From Prorocentrum cordatum (taxonomy: Eukaryota; Sar; Dinophyceae; Prorocentrales; Prorocentraceae), in NCBI GenBank assembly GCA_963575745.1, contig CAUYUJ010009791.1:127001-191000 (forward strand): a DNA stretch of 64,000 nucleotides, in the 5' to 3' direction. Positions 31,521 through 40,744 of this stretch are shown piece after piece (position 1 is the first letter of the stretch; the number at the start of each line of letters is the position of its first letter). Position numbers and translations under genes: made by a program. The notes beneath the pieces were generated by a model. That model saw nothing but the letters and a program-made list of their open reading frames with translations, was not told where the DNA came from and did not search any database.

Positions 31521-31618
31521 CCAAGCCAACGCGAACTCATGGCCCGCACCAAAGGTCACTTCGGAGGGAGACCCCGAGCTGTCCCTCGGCCGTGGCGGCA
31601 GCATGGTAGATGCGGTAG

Positions 31619-31798
31619 TCCAGATTTCGTAATACAAGGGAGGGGGCCTGGACCGTCCAAGACGAGCCATTTCAGACCTCCCCCGTGGGAGAACCCTCCA
31701 AAACATCGTCCCCAGACCCCCCCAGGCTCTCCAAGATAGCCTGGAAGAGACCCCCCCCGAAATGAGACCCCCTCCCTTTTATTACGAAATCTGGAGTA
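31619..31798. mobile_element. Family E element inserted in LINE-A endonuclease
   Basis: TCCAGATTTCGTAATACAAG at the left and TTACGAAATCTGGAGTA at the right. CGGTAG occurs at 31613-31618 and 31799-31804 as the target duplication. Removing the element plus one copy gives a minus-strand reading through GDYRIYHAAATAEG, a good endonuclease match. Confidence 0.9.
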
Positions 31799-32209
31799 CG
31801 GTAGTCGCCAATTCTGATCAGGGAGTTCTTCGGGACTCTCGTCTCCTGGGTGCCGATGAAGTGGTACCCGAAGAGGCCGAACTGGCCTGCCAGCGTGTGC
31901 ACCCTGCCCGGGGGCATCACCCCTGCGAAGGCTTTAGCTTTACCCTCTCGCTCCTTGCTGGGATCAAGCGTGAGGACATTGGCCACGGCGAGCTTGAGCA
32001 CTAAGCTGCCTTGCAGGGGCTCTGGACATTCGGCTTTCAAGAAACTGCCTGAGCCCGTGGACCGACGGATCCAACTTGGGGACCTCACCTCCAGGGGAAG
32101 GAAACTGGGAGCGGACGTTAGGGGGGGCAGCCGCTAGCCATAGCCATGGGACTTGGAGGTGGGCGAACAACTGGTCCCAGGCATCGTCGCTGCACTGGGC
32201 CTCTATGAT

Positions 32210-32700
32210 GCCGCTCCTGGCGAGCGTCGCGATGGTGTCCGCGAGCTCGTTCCACCCGTCGGTCATGTGGCCTGGCGCGTGCTGCCAGTGGCAGACGGTG
32301 ATGTGCCTCAGGACCTTTGCAAGGCCGTCGAGGGCGATGGAGTGCGGCCAGTAGGTGGCCAGGGATGCGCCTCCCTGCGCGATGTCCACAACGTACTGGC
32401 AGTTGGCGGGCAACCCACCTCCTCCACGCCGAGGGCGCGGTGCAGCTGCAGCAACCAAAGCACCGCCGCTATCCTCGCGCAGAGCTCGGCCGCAACTGAG
32501 GGCTGGTGGAAGAAATCGGCAAGCTCTGGCATGGCTTGCCCGAGATATCCGAGCCCGGAGCGCTTCCCCTGCACGTCCGTGGCGATGACAACAAAGGCCC
32601 AGGAAGGTTGCTCAGGGATGTCTCCTTTTGCGGCGCCTCCTGAGCCATCCGTGTAGATGTCGAGGCGCGCGTGCCGCAGCGGCGTCTGCGGAGGCTGGTC
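32210..32700 (-). pseudogene. LINE-A RNase H domain
   Basis: LDIYTDGSGGAAKG (about 32640-32665) carries the first catalytic Asp. SVAAELCARIAAV (about 32470-32500) carries the Glu. YVVDIAQGG (32378-32400) carries the second Asp. HWQHAPGHMTDGWNELAD (32240-32293) carries the His and the terminal Asp. All four acidic positions are therefore visible, though the frame shifts near 32430. It lies upstream of the endonuclease, whereas LINE RNase H domains usually follow the RT. Confidence 0.85.
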
Positions 32701-33433
32701 GGCGCTGCAGTCTGCGATCAGCAACTGCGTGGCCGAGAGAAAGTAGTGCTCCAGGCTGGATCCGCCTTCGAGCTTGGTGAGCTGGAGAGGCCACGCCGCT
32801 CGTAGCGCTTGCAGCCTGGCGGCGGCACTGTGCGAACAGGCCGCCCTTGGTGGGGAAGCGGCTGGCAGCGGTACGGCCGGCGGCGCAGGGGCCCCGCCCT
32901 CTTCGTCGCAGGCCTCGCGGGCTGCGGCGGGGCCCCGCAACCGTCAGAGCTGCGCAGCCTCCTCGGCCTCTGCGGCCGCGCCTGAAGCTGCGCCTCTCCT
33001 GCTGACGGCGCTGCAGCTCCAGCATCGCCCTTGTCCACCGGGCTGCGGCTGCGGATCTTGCTGCGCTCCTCGTCGTCTGCTGCGCGCCTTCCAGACTGGA
33101 AAAAATGCTCTGCATCTGCGCCCTGGCCGCTGCTGCCTTGGCCTTTGCCTCCTCTGCGGCCTTCTTCTTCGCCTCCAGCTTGGCTGCCCTGGCTGAGTCA
33201 TCTGCTCCTGTGCCCTGGGGACCCCTCGGCCGCGACGGTAGCTGGCGGCTGCGCTGCCGCTGGCATGCCCTTGGTCTGGTCCTGGGCGGCCATGAGCGGC
33301 GCCGTGCGCTGGGACATCTCGCCGACCTGCGTCTCCATCGCTGCCATGCGGCTCTGCTGCCTCGCCTGAGCTGCGGCACTGCTGGAGGAAACAACGCGCA
33401 ACGGTGCCACCTGGCTGGCAGTCGTCCATGTAC

Positions 33434-33615
33434 TCCAGATTTCGTAATCAAAGGGAGGGGGTCTGGACCCTCCAAGACAAGCCATTCCAGACCCCCCCCC
33501 GTGGGAGAACCCTCCAAAACATCGTGCCCAGACCCCCCCAGGCCCTCCAAGATAGCCTGGAAGGGACCCCCCCCGAAATGAGACCCCCCTCCCTTTTATT
33601 ACGAAATCTGGGATA
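33434..33615. mobile_element. Family E element inserted in LINE-A ORF1 region
   Basis: Ends TCCAGATTTCGTAATCAAAG and CCCTTTTATTACGAAATCTG. Target duplication is not clear; the flanks share only about four bases (GTAC / ATAC). Confidence 0.85.
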
Positions 33616-33767
33616 CCCGCTCTCGTTGTAGGGGTCGATGGCGATGCTGCTGATCTCGTCACCCTCGTCGTCGCTGTCTGTAAAAGCCTCCCGCCCAGGG
33701 GCCAGCCTCGGGCCCTGGCTGCGGGGGCTGCGGCAGCCTGGTGCTCGGCGTGCGCGCAGAAGGCGCC

Positions 33768-34129
33768 TATCTGCTGCATCTGGCCGTGGAAGTGCTGGGC
33801 GTGCTGCAGGTCCTTCTGGGCCTTCTCGGTGTCGAGCTCCGCCGCCTTCAGCTTTACCCATCGGTCGTTGAAAGCATGTATTTTTAGATTTCCAGATTTC
33901 AATCTACTTTCAGCGCCTTCCTACTTCAAGAGTCGAGTGGTTTTCCCTCTCCCCTCCTCCTCAGGAGGCGGGGCGGAAACCCGATCTATTTCCAGCGCCG
34001 TCCTACTTCATGTTTCTACCCACTTCTTCCGACCGATGGGTATCTGCTGCATCTGGCTGAGGAAGTGCTGGGCGTGCTGCAGGTCCTTCTGGGCCTTCTC
34101 GGTGTCGAGCTCCGCCGCTTTCAGCTTTA
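33768..34129. mobile_element. Family D element with 89-base target duplication
   Basis: The element is 33857-34040 (184 bases), with perfect 11-base TIRs CCCATCGGTCG and CGACCGATGGG. It is bracketed exactly by 33768-33856 and 34041-34129, two 89-base direct repeats differing at three positions. The duplicated sequence is LINE-A coding DNA. Inside the element two related halves occur (ATCTACTTTCAGCGCCTTCC and ATCTATTTCCAGCGCCGTCC). No coding capacity. Confidence 0.9.
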
Positions 34130-34424
34130 TCTGGCTGCGCTGCCAGTTCTGTGTCCCGAGCGGGAGTGAGCAACTTCCTGGCCTTGCGCACGCAGGTCTC
34201 TTGGCGCTCCTGCCTCTGCTCCGGGTCCTTGGCCATGATGACCTGGCAGAGGATGGCGGCGTACTCTCGCTCGGCCTGGTCCGACCTCTCCCGATCTGGC
34301 TCTGGCAGTCCTCTGATCGCTCTGACTCTGCCCTCTGCCGCGAGCAGCGCCTTGCACAGGGACGTTCGAAACTGTTTGAGCCCATGGGGCGAGCGGGGGC
34401 GGCTGCACCCACGAGGACGAGGAT

Positions 34425-34560
34425 GGAGGGAGGAGGGGGCAGACAGGATGTGGAGGAAGAAGAGGAGGAGCAGAAGGAGGAGCAGAAGTCGGGGCCGAAG
34501 GAGGGGCAGCAGGAGCAGGAGCAGGACATGGAACGGGAGGGAGGAGGAGAAGAGAACCTC
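34425..34560. repeat. Imperfect GGA/GCAGGA tract
   Basis: AGGAGGAGCAGAAGGAGGAG and CAGGAGCAGGAGCAGGAC variants adjoining the presumed 5' end of LINE-A. Confidence 0.8.
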
Positions 34561-34762
34561 AGTAGGCCCAAGGCGCATCACCGCTGCTGGAATACACCTT
34601 CCCGTATCAAAACCCCATCTCCAGAAGCGCCTGCACGCCTTGCTTCTCAATGCAGGAAGCGCCCCCTTAGGATGACCACAGCACCCGCTGCGCCTGCCTG
34701 CCATTCAGGAGGCGAGAGAGCCCCGTGCCGATCAGGAACTGCCTTGCTTCTTTCTAGGATGA

Positions 34763-34921
34763 AGTCGGGCCTGCCCCTCTACAGGAGGAATGTTCAAACA
34801 TAGTCAAAACATAGTATGGGGACGATTTTTTGAGCATCTGTTGTACCAGCTTGGGGTATTTGTTTGGACTGCTTTTTGTTTTCGTCCAAGATGCACCTAT
34901 AGGATGACAGGCCCGACTTAA
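34763..34921. mobile_element. Family B element with 11-base target duplication
   Basis: TTCTAGGATGA at 34752-34762 and TTCTAGGACGA at 34922-34932 flank the element (10 of 11 identical). The ends are GTCGGGCCTGCCCCTCTACAGG and the inverse CCTATAGGATGACAGGCCCGAC. Confidence 0.9.
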
Positions 34922-35019
34922 TTCTAGGACGAACAGGGAATGCGGAACGGTACATTTATACAGTTTCACGAGGTGTGCAGCGATATCCTTGTGTTGAAGC
35001 ATGACCCCCCCCCGCCTGT

Positions 35020-36010
35020 GGACCTCTTGCACAGGGGGTTACGCCTCCGGCCAAGCTCTTCGAGAACGCGTAGATCGAGAGCCCCATTTTTAAGATGGCG
35101 CCGCCGCCCAGCTGTGCAACTGTTCCACCTGTTTGATTGTCTGGTCTGCAGAGGTGAGGAGGGCTTCAGCGAAATCCCCACGTTGAAAAGGAGCCGTCCT
35201 CCATAATTGTGCCCGTTGCAAGCTCTTGCTCCGACTGTGCGCGGCGCCAGGATGAGAGACAGATTTTGAAAACGACCCCATCGGTCCTCTTCACTGGTTG
35301 AGGGTTTACGACGAATGCGGCGCTAATGCGTAATCGCATGTATCAGTCGGAGTCACCATTCACTCCTGAAGCTGTTGCAGCGCTTGCAGGCGAATGTGCC
35401 CGGCGCCATGGCGGGAGCTCCATTTTGAAAACGACGTGCAGCTAGTTCTTTGTGGTGGCAAATGCCATTTCAGCCTCACCTCTTCCTACGCATCGGTTTC
35501 ACCTCCCTTGCCCTGCTGCTGCTCTGGCTCGCAGGGCCCTTGAGTTACTTGGCGCGCTAGCCGCGAGCGCGCGCGAGCCCCCGTAAAAGAACAGAGAACG
35601 TGTTTCTTCTTAGCACGCCCCCCCTATTTGTACTTCGTATCTTTCCGTAGTCCATACAGTTACTCCCGTACATTCCACATGCGTGTAATTGCTGCAACCT
35701 GTAGACACGAATGGACGCGGCGCGATGGCGAGGTCACAAGTTTAAAGTTGCCCGTCCGCGTGCTATACTTCCCGCACGATGCTCAGACAAAGGTGAGCGG
35801 CGCCTTGGCGAGAACACCATTTCAAACCATGGCTTCCGCGTTCCGTCCTTGAGTCTGCTACCAAGTTGCAAGGCGAATGCGCGTTGCGCGAAGGCGAGCT
35901 ATCCATTGTGAACACAAGGCATGCGCTCCATCATTGAAGCTGTGGCACCATTTCAGGACCGCGGCGCTTGACTCTGAAAACTTGGCGCGACGTTTGTGCG
36001 CGGCGCGTGA
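35020..36010. repeat. Satellite related to the 22-23 kb array
   Basis: GTGCGCGGCGCCAGGATGAG (35235), GTGCCCGGCGCCATGGCGGG (35395), GTGAGCGGCGCCTTGGCGAG (35790), GCGTTGCGCGAAGGCGAG (35880) and GTGCGCGGCGCGTGACC (35996) are diverged cores, each followed by a CATTTTGAAA-like word. An intervening segment, 35460-35690, shows no clear unit. Confidence 0.65.
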
Positions 36011-36030
36011 CCTGAGGCGGCGGCAGCCCA

Positions 36031-36087
36031 GTCTACGTTCAACGCGTTCCTACCTCATGTTTCTACCCACTTCTTCCGACCGGCGGG
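36031..36087. mobile_element. Family D right-end fragment
   Basis: CTACGTTCAACGCGTTCCTA, TGTTTCTACCCACTTCTTCC and terminal CGACCGGCGGG correspond to the right third of the 33.9 kb element. Confidence 0.75.
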
Positions 36088-36339
36088 TGAGTTTCGGGCC
36101 AGAACTAGTGAGGAAGTCTCAGGCGGATCGCCTGGCCCGCCCTACTGACGTCTGGGGGCGCCACCAGGAGGAGTTATCTGTCATGGGGAGGGATAGAGCA
36201 GCAGGAAACGAGGGAGGACGAGGGGGAGGGAGGGAGGGAGAAGGGAGGCAGCAAGAGACCTCGCCGCACCAGTGGACGAAGGCACGTGCCCAACATCGGT
36301 TTTACGGAGCGATGCAAAGCGCTCCTCCGCCTCTTCCTC

Positions 36340-36510
36340 TTCCTCGTATTCCTCCTCCTCCTCCTCCTCCCCCCCTCCTCCTCTCGTCATCCTCCTCCCT
36401 GGCTTCCTCCCCATCCTTTCGCCCTGTACTCCCCCTCCCTATCCCTCCCTCCTCCTCCTACGCCCTCTGCTCTCCTCCTTCTGCTCCTGCTGCTGCTGTT
36501 CCTCCTAGCA
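36340..36510. repeat. CTC/CTT-rich tract
   Basis: CCTCTTCCTCTTCCTCGTAT then CTCC repeats; ends with CTGCTGCTGCTG. Confidence 0.85.
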
Positions 36511-36904
36511 CCATATTTCGTTCGGGATCATCCTGTACAACTGAAACGACGCAGTGAAGTCTAGCATGGCCCCATGAGTGAGGATGACACGCGCGAGTCG
36601 AGACGTGTATTCGATTTCGTTTTACTCTGGTTCCCGTTCTCCAGCTCCAGGCATCGAGCATCCCAACGCGGAAGCCGTCCTTCCAGGAGCCTTCGCGCTA
36701 GTTTCCCCCCGCTCATCATTTCCTGTTTCCTCTTTCCATCATCGCCTTTCTGTCCCCTCCTCCGAATGGGTGCCCGTGAGTGCCGAAGGTGTACTCTCTT
36801 TGGGGTGCCCAGGCTTTGCCGCGATGGCGGCCGAGCCTCCAGTCCGCAGCTTCTCGTCACTGCTCGAGCGGACGACTCCGCTGCGGCGCGCTCTCTTTTA
36901 TGGA

Positions 36905-37080
36905 GTTCTCTTCCTCCTCCTCCTCGTCCTCCTCCTCTTCCTCCTCTTCCTCCGCCTCCTCGTCCTCCTCCTGTTCCTCCTCCTCCTCCTCTTCCTCATG
37001 TTCCTCCTCCCCCTCCTCCTCCTCCCCCTCCTCCTCCTCCTCCTCCTCCTCCTCCTCCTCCTCCTCCTCCTCCTCCTCAT
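36905..37080. repeat. (CTC)n array
   Basis: Long CTC/CTT array, nearly pure from 37015 to 37078. Overlapping S/L/P frames are artefacts. Confidence 0.95.
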
Positions 37081-37248
37081 ATGCCTTTTCTCTTCTACCC
37101 CTCGGGGCGGAGGTCGAAGATCGAGGCTTCTGGATGTCGTTGGCCCCCTCTCTGGGAACCTCCGGGAGCCTCCTGAGGAGGAGCAGAGGGGGCCTCTGGG
37201 CTTTGGCTCTTTCTCTCCGCTCTCGTGTTGTGCCTCGCAAATGCACGT

Positions 37249-37477
37249 GATGGGCCTGCTTTCCACCACCACCAACACCACCATACGTTGGAGGGGGAAG
37301 GAGGTGGAGGAGGAGGAGGAGGAAGAGGAGGAGGAGGAGAAGGAGGATGAAGAGGGGGAGGAGGAGGAGGAGGAGGAGGAGGAGGAGGAGGAGGAGGAGG
37401 AGGAGGAGGAGGAGGAGGAGGAGGACCCCTCCCCCTCCTACCTCTTATGGTGGTGGCGGTGGAAGACATGCCCACCA
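37249..37477. mobile_element. Family A element with GGA array
   Basis: ATGGGCCTGCTTTCCACCAC at the left, TTATGGTGGTGGCGGTGGAA at the right; the interior is GGA for about 120 bases. Confidence 0.85.
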
Positions 37478-37589
37478 GCACTTGTTTGCCTGGCGCACTT
37501 GTCGCTCTCCGTCTTCCCCTTCCTCTTTGCTCTACGAGCGTACCCCCAGAACGACGAAGCACACCGATCATCTCAATAGGCGCGGCTGC

Positions 37590-37741
37590 GTTCCGAATAA
37601 ATCAAAGGCCACGCGCTGGCCCGAGAGCGAGCTACTGCTTCAGCCTGTCGTGTTTGAGCGCTCTCTGAAAAGACTTGGCGATCTGGCTGACAAGACCATT
37701 CTGCGAAAGACGCATCGAGACGCGGAGCATGCCGACAAGTG
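37590..37741 (+). other. Coding-like fragment of unknown origin
   Basis: A plus-strand frame ending at 37741 reads LLLQPVVFERSLKRLGDLAD and ILRKTHRDAEHADK, with balanced amino-acid use quite unlike the surrounding repeat-derived frames. The family is not recognised. It could be an exon remnant or part of another retroelement. No splice sites can be supported. Confidence 0.3.
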
Positions 37742-37744
37742 ATC

Positions 37745-38105
37745 GCCGACGAATGGGGTGATGGCCCAGCTCGATCGGATCCCTCAGAGCTCTGCCGTGA
37801 AAGCGCAGGTTTGCTGTGGCACCGTGCCGCTCGAGATGCCCAGAGAAAGGGTCAGGGCAAGGAGGAGAGAGCAGGATGAGTAATGCCGCAGGAGATTTGA
37901 AACAGGAGGCCTAGAAAATAGATGTCACGTCTCAGACTCAGATGACTTGTCAGGGGCGCATGGTCAAGAACTCAGTTCTGCATCATGTCGCTAATCATTG
38001 AGAGCATCGTTTCTGTGGCGATGGCGCGCGTGGCCCCTCGGCGAAGTCGGCACCTGACGCACTGAAAGTGTCTAATGGCCTTCGGCCTATCCCGCCACCG
38101 CGCCT
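37745..38105. other. Unassigned stretch
   Basis: No repeat copy or gene recognised. Confidence 0.5.
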
Positions 38106-38109
38106 GTGT

Positions 38110-38745
38110 TGTAGGTATAAAAACCTATTGGATGTTCGTTGGGATCTCGTGTGGGGCCTCTCGGGAACCTCTTGGAGGCAGTTTTGAAGCCTCTTGGGGA
38201 CCGTTTGGGGGCCCCCTTGGGGTCTCTTGTGGGCCTCTTGGGGGCCTCTTGGGGCCTCTTGGAGGCGCCTTGGGGTGCTCCTGGGGCCTCTTGCGCGCCT
38301 CTTGGGGCCTTCTAGGGCCACCTTGGGGCGGAAGGTACGGAATGTCGGTTCGTGCTCCTTGTCTTGGGTCCCTTTGGGGGGCCGTCTTGGGCCCAGCTAG
38401 GTCGTCTTGGGCGCCTCTTGGGCCGTCGTGGGGCGCACTTGGGCCGTCTAGGGGCTCTCTTGGAGGCCTCTTGAGCTGTTTTGGAGTGGTTTGGGGGGCC
38501 TCTTGGACTGCCTTGGAGTGTCGGAATTCCGAAGAGGCGAGAGTGCCAACCTCCTTCAAAAACCATAGGACAATCAATGATGTGTCCCTCTTGCGGCCCT
38601 CTTGGGATGCCTCTTGGAGGCCTCTTCTGGCGTCTTGGAGGCCTCTTGGGTCGTCTTGAGGCCATCTTGGGCGTCTTGGGGCGATCGTTCGGCGACTCGG
38701 GGTCCTCTTGGACTCTTGGAAGGGTTCGGGTGGGCGCTTTGGGGG
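38110..38745. repeat. Type S minisatellite (CTTGGGGCCT-like, 9-12 bases)
   Basis: CTTGGGGCCTCTTGG-type words recur at irregular 9-15 base spacing through about 600 bases, interrupted at 38520-38585 by unrelated DNA. Long frames read as G/L/W-rich on the plus strand and P/R/Q-rich on the minus strand. Similar blocks are at 42.23, 43.34, 45.17 and 52.70 kb. Confidence 0.8.
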
Positions 38746-38961
38746 GGGCACAGCGTCCACAGGAGGCGCAGGAAATGCCTCAGAGCTCACGGGGTCTAGC
38801 CCGGAAAATCCTGGGATACGACGGGTCCAGGCCCTTAAAGACTTACTACTCTCGCAGCAGCCTCAGCACAGCGCCTACCTCTCTGTGATGCATGAGCCTT
38901 GGGGTACTCCACTTCGTGCCAGAGGCACGGTGGCGGATCTTCATGCGGACTGATGTTTTGT

Positions 38962-39195
38962 TTTCGGGCTCGAAGATCATCTTGTTCGATGAATCCTACT
39001 GGTGGGATTATGATCGAAGGGTTTGGCGTGATTGAAGCCTGTCTGAATTCTTCGCCGTGGCATTGAAAACTTCCCCTGCGAAGATCACTTGATTCGATCA
39101 AAAGCCCCACGGGCCAACTTAAGATTGACACGAGTGGCGTGATTGAAGACAGTCCGAATTGTCTGCCGTGGCATTGACAATTTCTCCTGCGTGTC
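38962..39195. repeat. Tandem duplication, about 119-base period
   Basis: GGCGTGATTGAAGCCTGTCT then GAATTCTTCGCCGTGGCATTG near 39028-39066 recurs at 39133-39178 as GGCGTGATTGAAGACAGTCC and GAATTGTCTGCCGTGGCATTG. The preceding GATCATCTTGTTCGATGAAT / GATCACTTGATTCGATCAAA also match. Confidence 0.8.
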
Positions 39196-39394
39196 TCTGC
39201 TGCTGCCGCTGCTTGTGGGATGGGCCGCATGTCGTTGGTTGGATGTTTGCTTCGGGCGGAGGACCTTCCCGGCGCCCACCTCGCGGAAATCTCTGCGACG
39301 ATTCTCTGGCCCGATTCTATAGGTCGAGGCAGCTTCGGCTCCGGGTCGACGGGCGCTCGACGCGGCATCGATGTGCAGCAGCGACGCACGAGTG

Positions 39395-39512
39395 GCCTCA
39401 GCCTCCTCCCCCTCCTCCTCCTACTCCTCCTCCTCCTCCTCCGCCTCCTCCTCCTCCTCCTCCGCCTCCTCCTCCTCCTCCTCCTCTTTCCTCCTCCCCC
39501 TCCTCCTCGGGG
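39395..39512. repeat. (CTC)n array
   Basis: CTC array with GCCTCC variants. Confidence 0.95.
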
Positions 39513-39721
39513 AGGTCCCCAGAGCGAGCCCCGAGAGTGGGCCCCGAGTCTCTCACGACGCGGGGAGGGGAGATGCGGAGGGCAGGAGGGCAGCGCTGCG
39601 CGGCGAGAGCCCGCCGCGCCCCCCCCCGCCGCGCAGGGGCGCTCCGATGCGGCGCGCGCGCAGCACAGCCCACCGCGCAGCCCGAGCGGAGGAAAGAGGG
39701 GGGAGGATCTCGGGGGAGGAA

Positions 39722-39890
39722 AAGGTACCCATACCTCCACCCTTCGCTGGTCTTCCCCTTTTGGGGCCTCCTGGGAGGCCCTCGTCGCCGCCGCTGGATT
39801 CACCTCGAAATTCTGGTCAGAACGCACCCCGGGAAAGGTCCAGGGAGTAGCGGTATCGATACCTTTTGGTCTCCCCAGGATCGGGGGCAA
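39722..39890. mobile_element. Family R element (best copy)
   Basis: AAGGTACCCATACCTCC at the left and GCGGTATCGATACCTTTTGG at the right are inverted ends. The interior is TTTTGGGGCCTCCTGGGAGG, CTCGTCG, GGATTCACCTCGAAATTCTGG and TCAGAACGCACCCCGGG. At least five other, less complete copies are present. Confidence 0.7.
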
Positions 39891-40274
39891 CGGCATGGGG
39901 GAACCTGGGCTCCTCTCGGCTCCTCCGATCCGAGTCGGCTCGAGGTCTCGACGTCTTTGTTCATCGATTCCGCTCCGACTCGGCTTAAGAGTCCGACCCG
40001 GAGTCCGACGGCGCCGTGCGGAGGCCCACCTGCCTGCCGATCTCTGCCGATATTCGACTTCTCCCGTCCCGGCGGATTCGACTTCTCGACGCGAGTCTGG
40101 GCTCCCCTCGGGGACTGGCTCAAGGGGGGGGGGGGGCGCATGGACCTCCGAGCGCCCCTGCCTCGCCGATGGGGGCCCGCGTGCTCCAGTGGTCGCCCGG
40201 GAACGCTGGGGTCTGCCCACGGGGGGCCTATCGTCCGTCGGCGACGGATCGTCGGTTTCAGGTGTCTCACCACC

Positions 40275-40440
40275 TCGTCGTTAAAAAATCAGGACGGGAG
40301 GTTTTTGCCGAATTTCGGCTTCGGGGGGCCCTCGCCGGGCCCCAGGACCGTCAAAGAACGACCCAGAATAAAAAACCGGCCCCGGGGAAGGGGTCGGGAC
40401 TTCCGAGGACGCCGTCCTGAACAAAATCAAGACGTCGAAT
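40275..40440. mobile_element. Family H element (well preserved)
   Basis: AAAATCAGGACGGGAGG left, GGGGCCCTCGCCGGGCCCC core, GGACCGTCAAAGAACGACCC, CCGGCCCCGGGGAAGGGGTC, and CCTGAACAAAATCAAGACGTC right. Confidence 0.75.
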
Positions 40441-40444
40441 GTCT

Positions 40445-40612
40445 GGGACCCCAACGCAACCCGAAGGCCTCAATTTGCCCTCCACTTCTGGTGGGGGGGA
40501 GGTCAGGGAACACCGAACAAAACACACATGTGGAGCCCACACCCCCCCCAACCCGAAGTTTGGGTCCTCGGGTTCGGTTGGGGTGGTCTGGTATGTAGTC
40601 AAGGTCGACGTT
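40445..40612. mobile_element. Family I palindromic element
   Basis: CCCCAACGCAACCCGAAGGC at the left and CCTCGGGTTCGGTTGGGGTG with GTCTGGTATGTAGTCAAGG at the right. Abuts family H on its left side. Confidence 0.7.
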
Positions 40613-40632
40613 CCCCCCCCCCCACCGTTTGC

Positions 40633-40742
40633 AGTAGGCTCGCGCCGTGTCGACTGGCAGCGACCCCGCCGCCGGCGTTCAGCGTGGAACGCCGCCGGCG
40701 ACCCGGGATCGGTCGATGTTGAACGATCCGGACGTTTCTTGG
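40633..40742. mobile_element. Family J left-half fragment
   Basis: GGCTCGCGCCGTGTCGACTGG, GCGACCCCGCCGCCGGCGTTC and GGTCGATGTTGAACGATC match the first half of the copies at 49.3 and 50.2 kb. It ends at the start of family M. Confidence 0.65.
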
Positions 40743-40744
40743 CG

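Larger units (their letters stand above)
30620..32000 (-). pseudogene. LINE-A APE endonuclease, split by two insertions
   Basis: The N-terminal part has VANVLTLDP (31959-31983) and IGTQETR (31835-31856; the QE-T catalytic Glu). The C-terminal part has VGHAPHSG (about 31085), LMGANARVG (30949-30972), HRLDYIAI (about 30740-30765) and SHQDHALVDLK (about 30650-30690, the SDH-type motif). Family E interrupts at 31619-31798 and family F at 31106-31269. Removing either with its duplicated target restores a smooth frame. An AT microsatellite and CTC array (31375-31520) also intervene. The Asp of the expected GDxNA motif is missing, so the nuclease would be inactive even if joined. Confidence 0.85.
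32945..34400 (-). pseudogene. LINE-A ORF1-like helical region
   Basis: Minus-strand pieces in several frames are rich in charged heptad-like helices: KQFRTSLCKALLAAEGRVRA (about 34385-34320), KLKAAELDTEKAQKDLQHAQ (present twice owing to the 89-base duplication), MAAMETQVGEMSQRTAP (about 33330) and KLEAKKKAAEEAKAKAAAAR (about 33140). This suggests coiled coils, as in many LINE ORF1/Gag-like proteins. No zinc knuckle was seen. A family E copy and a family D element interrupt it. Confidence 0.55.
24560..34420 (-). mobile_element. LINE-A: decayed non-LTR retrotransposon with unusual domain set
   Basis: On the minus strand, 5' to 3': a helical ORF1-like region (34.4-33.0 kb), RNase H (32.7-32.2), APE-type endonuclease (32.0-30.6), an unassigned linker (30.6-27.9), reverse transcriptase (27.9-26.6), then zinc fingers and a methyltransferase-like domain (26.3-24.66). 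The frame changes many times, so it is not a functional polyprotein. Elements D, two E copies and one F copy, plus AT and CTC arrays, interrupt it. The boundaries are approximate: the 5' side ends near a GGA-rich tract and the 3' side near a family C element. No poly-A tail was recognised. Confidence 0.85.

Noticed and set aside
38125-38790. 221-residue P/R/Q-rich minus-strand frame
   Set aside because: Periodicity follows the type S minisatellite; no non-repeat domain.
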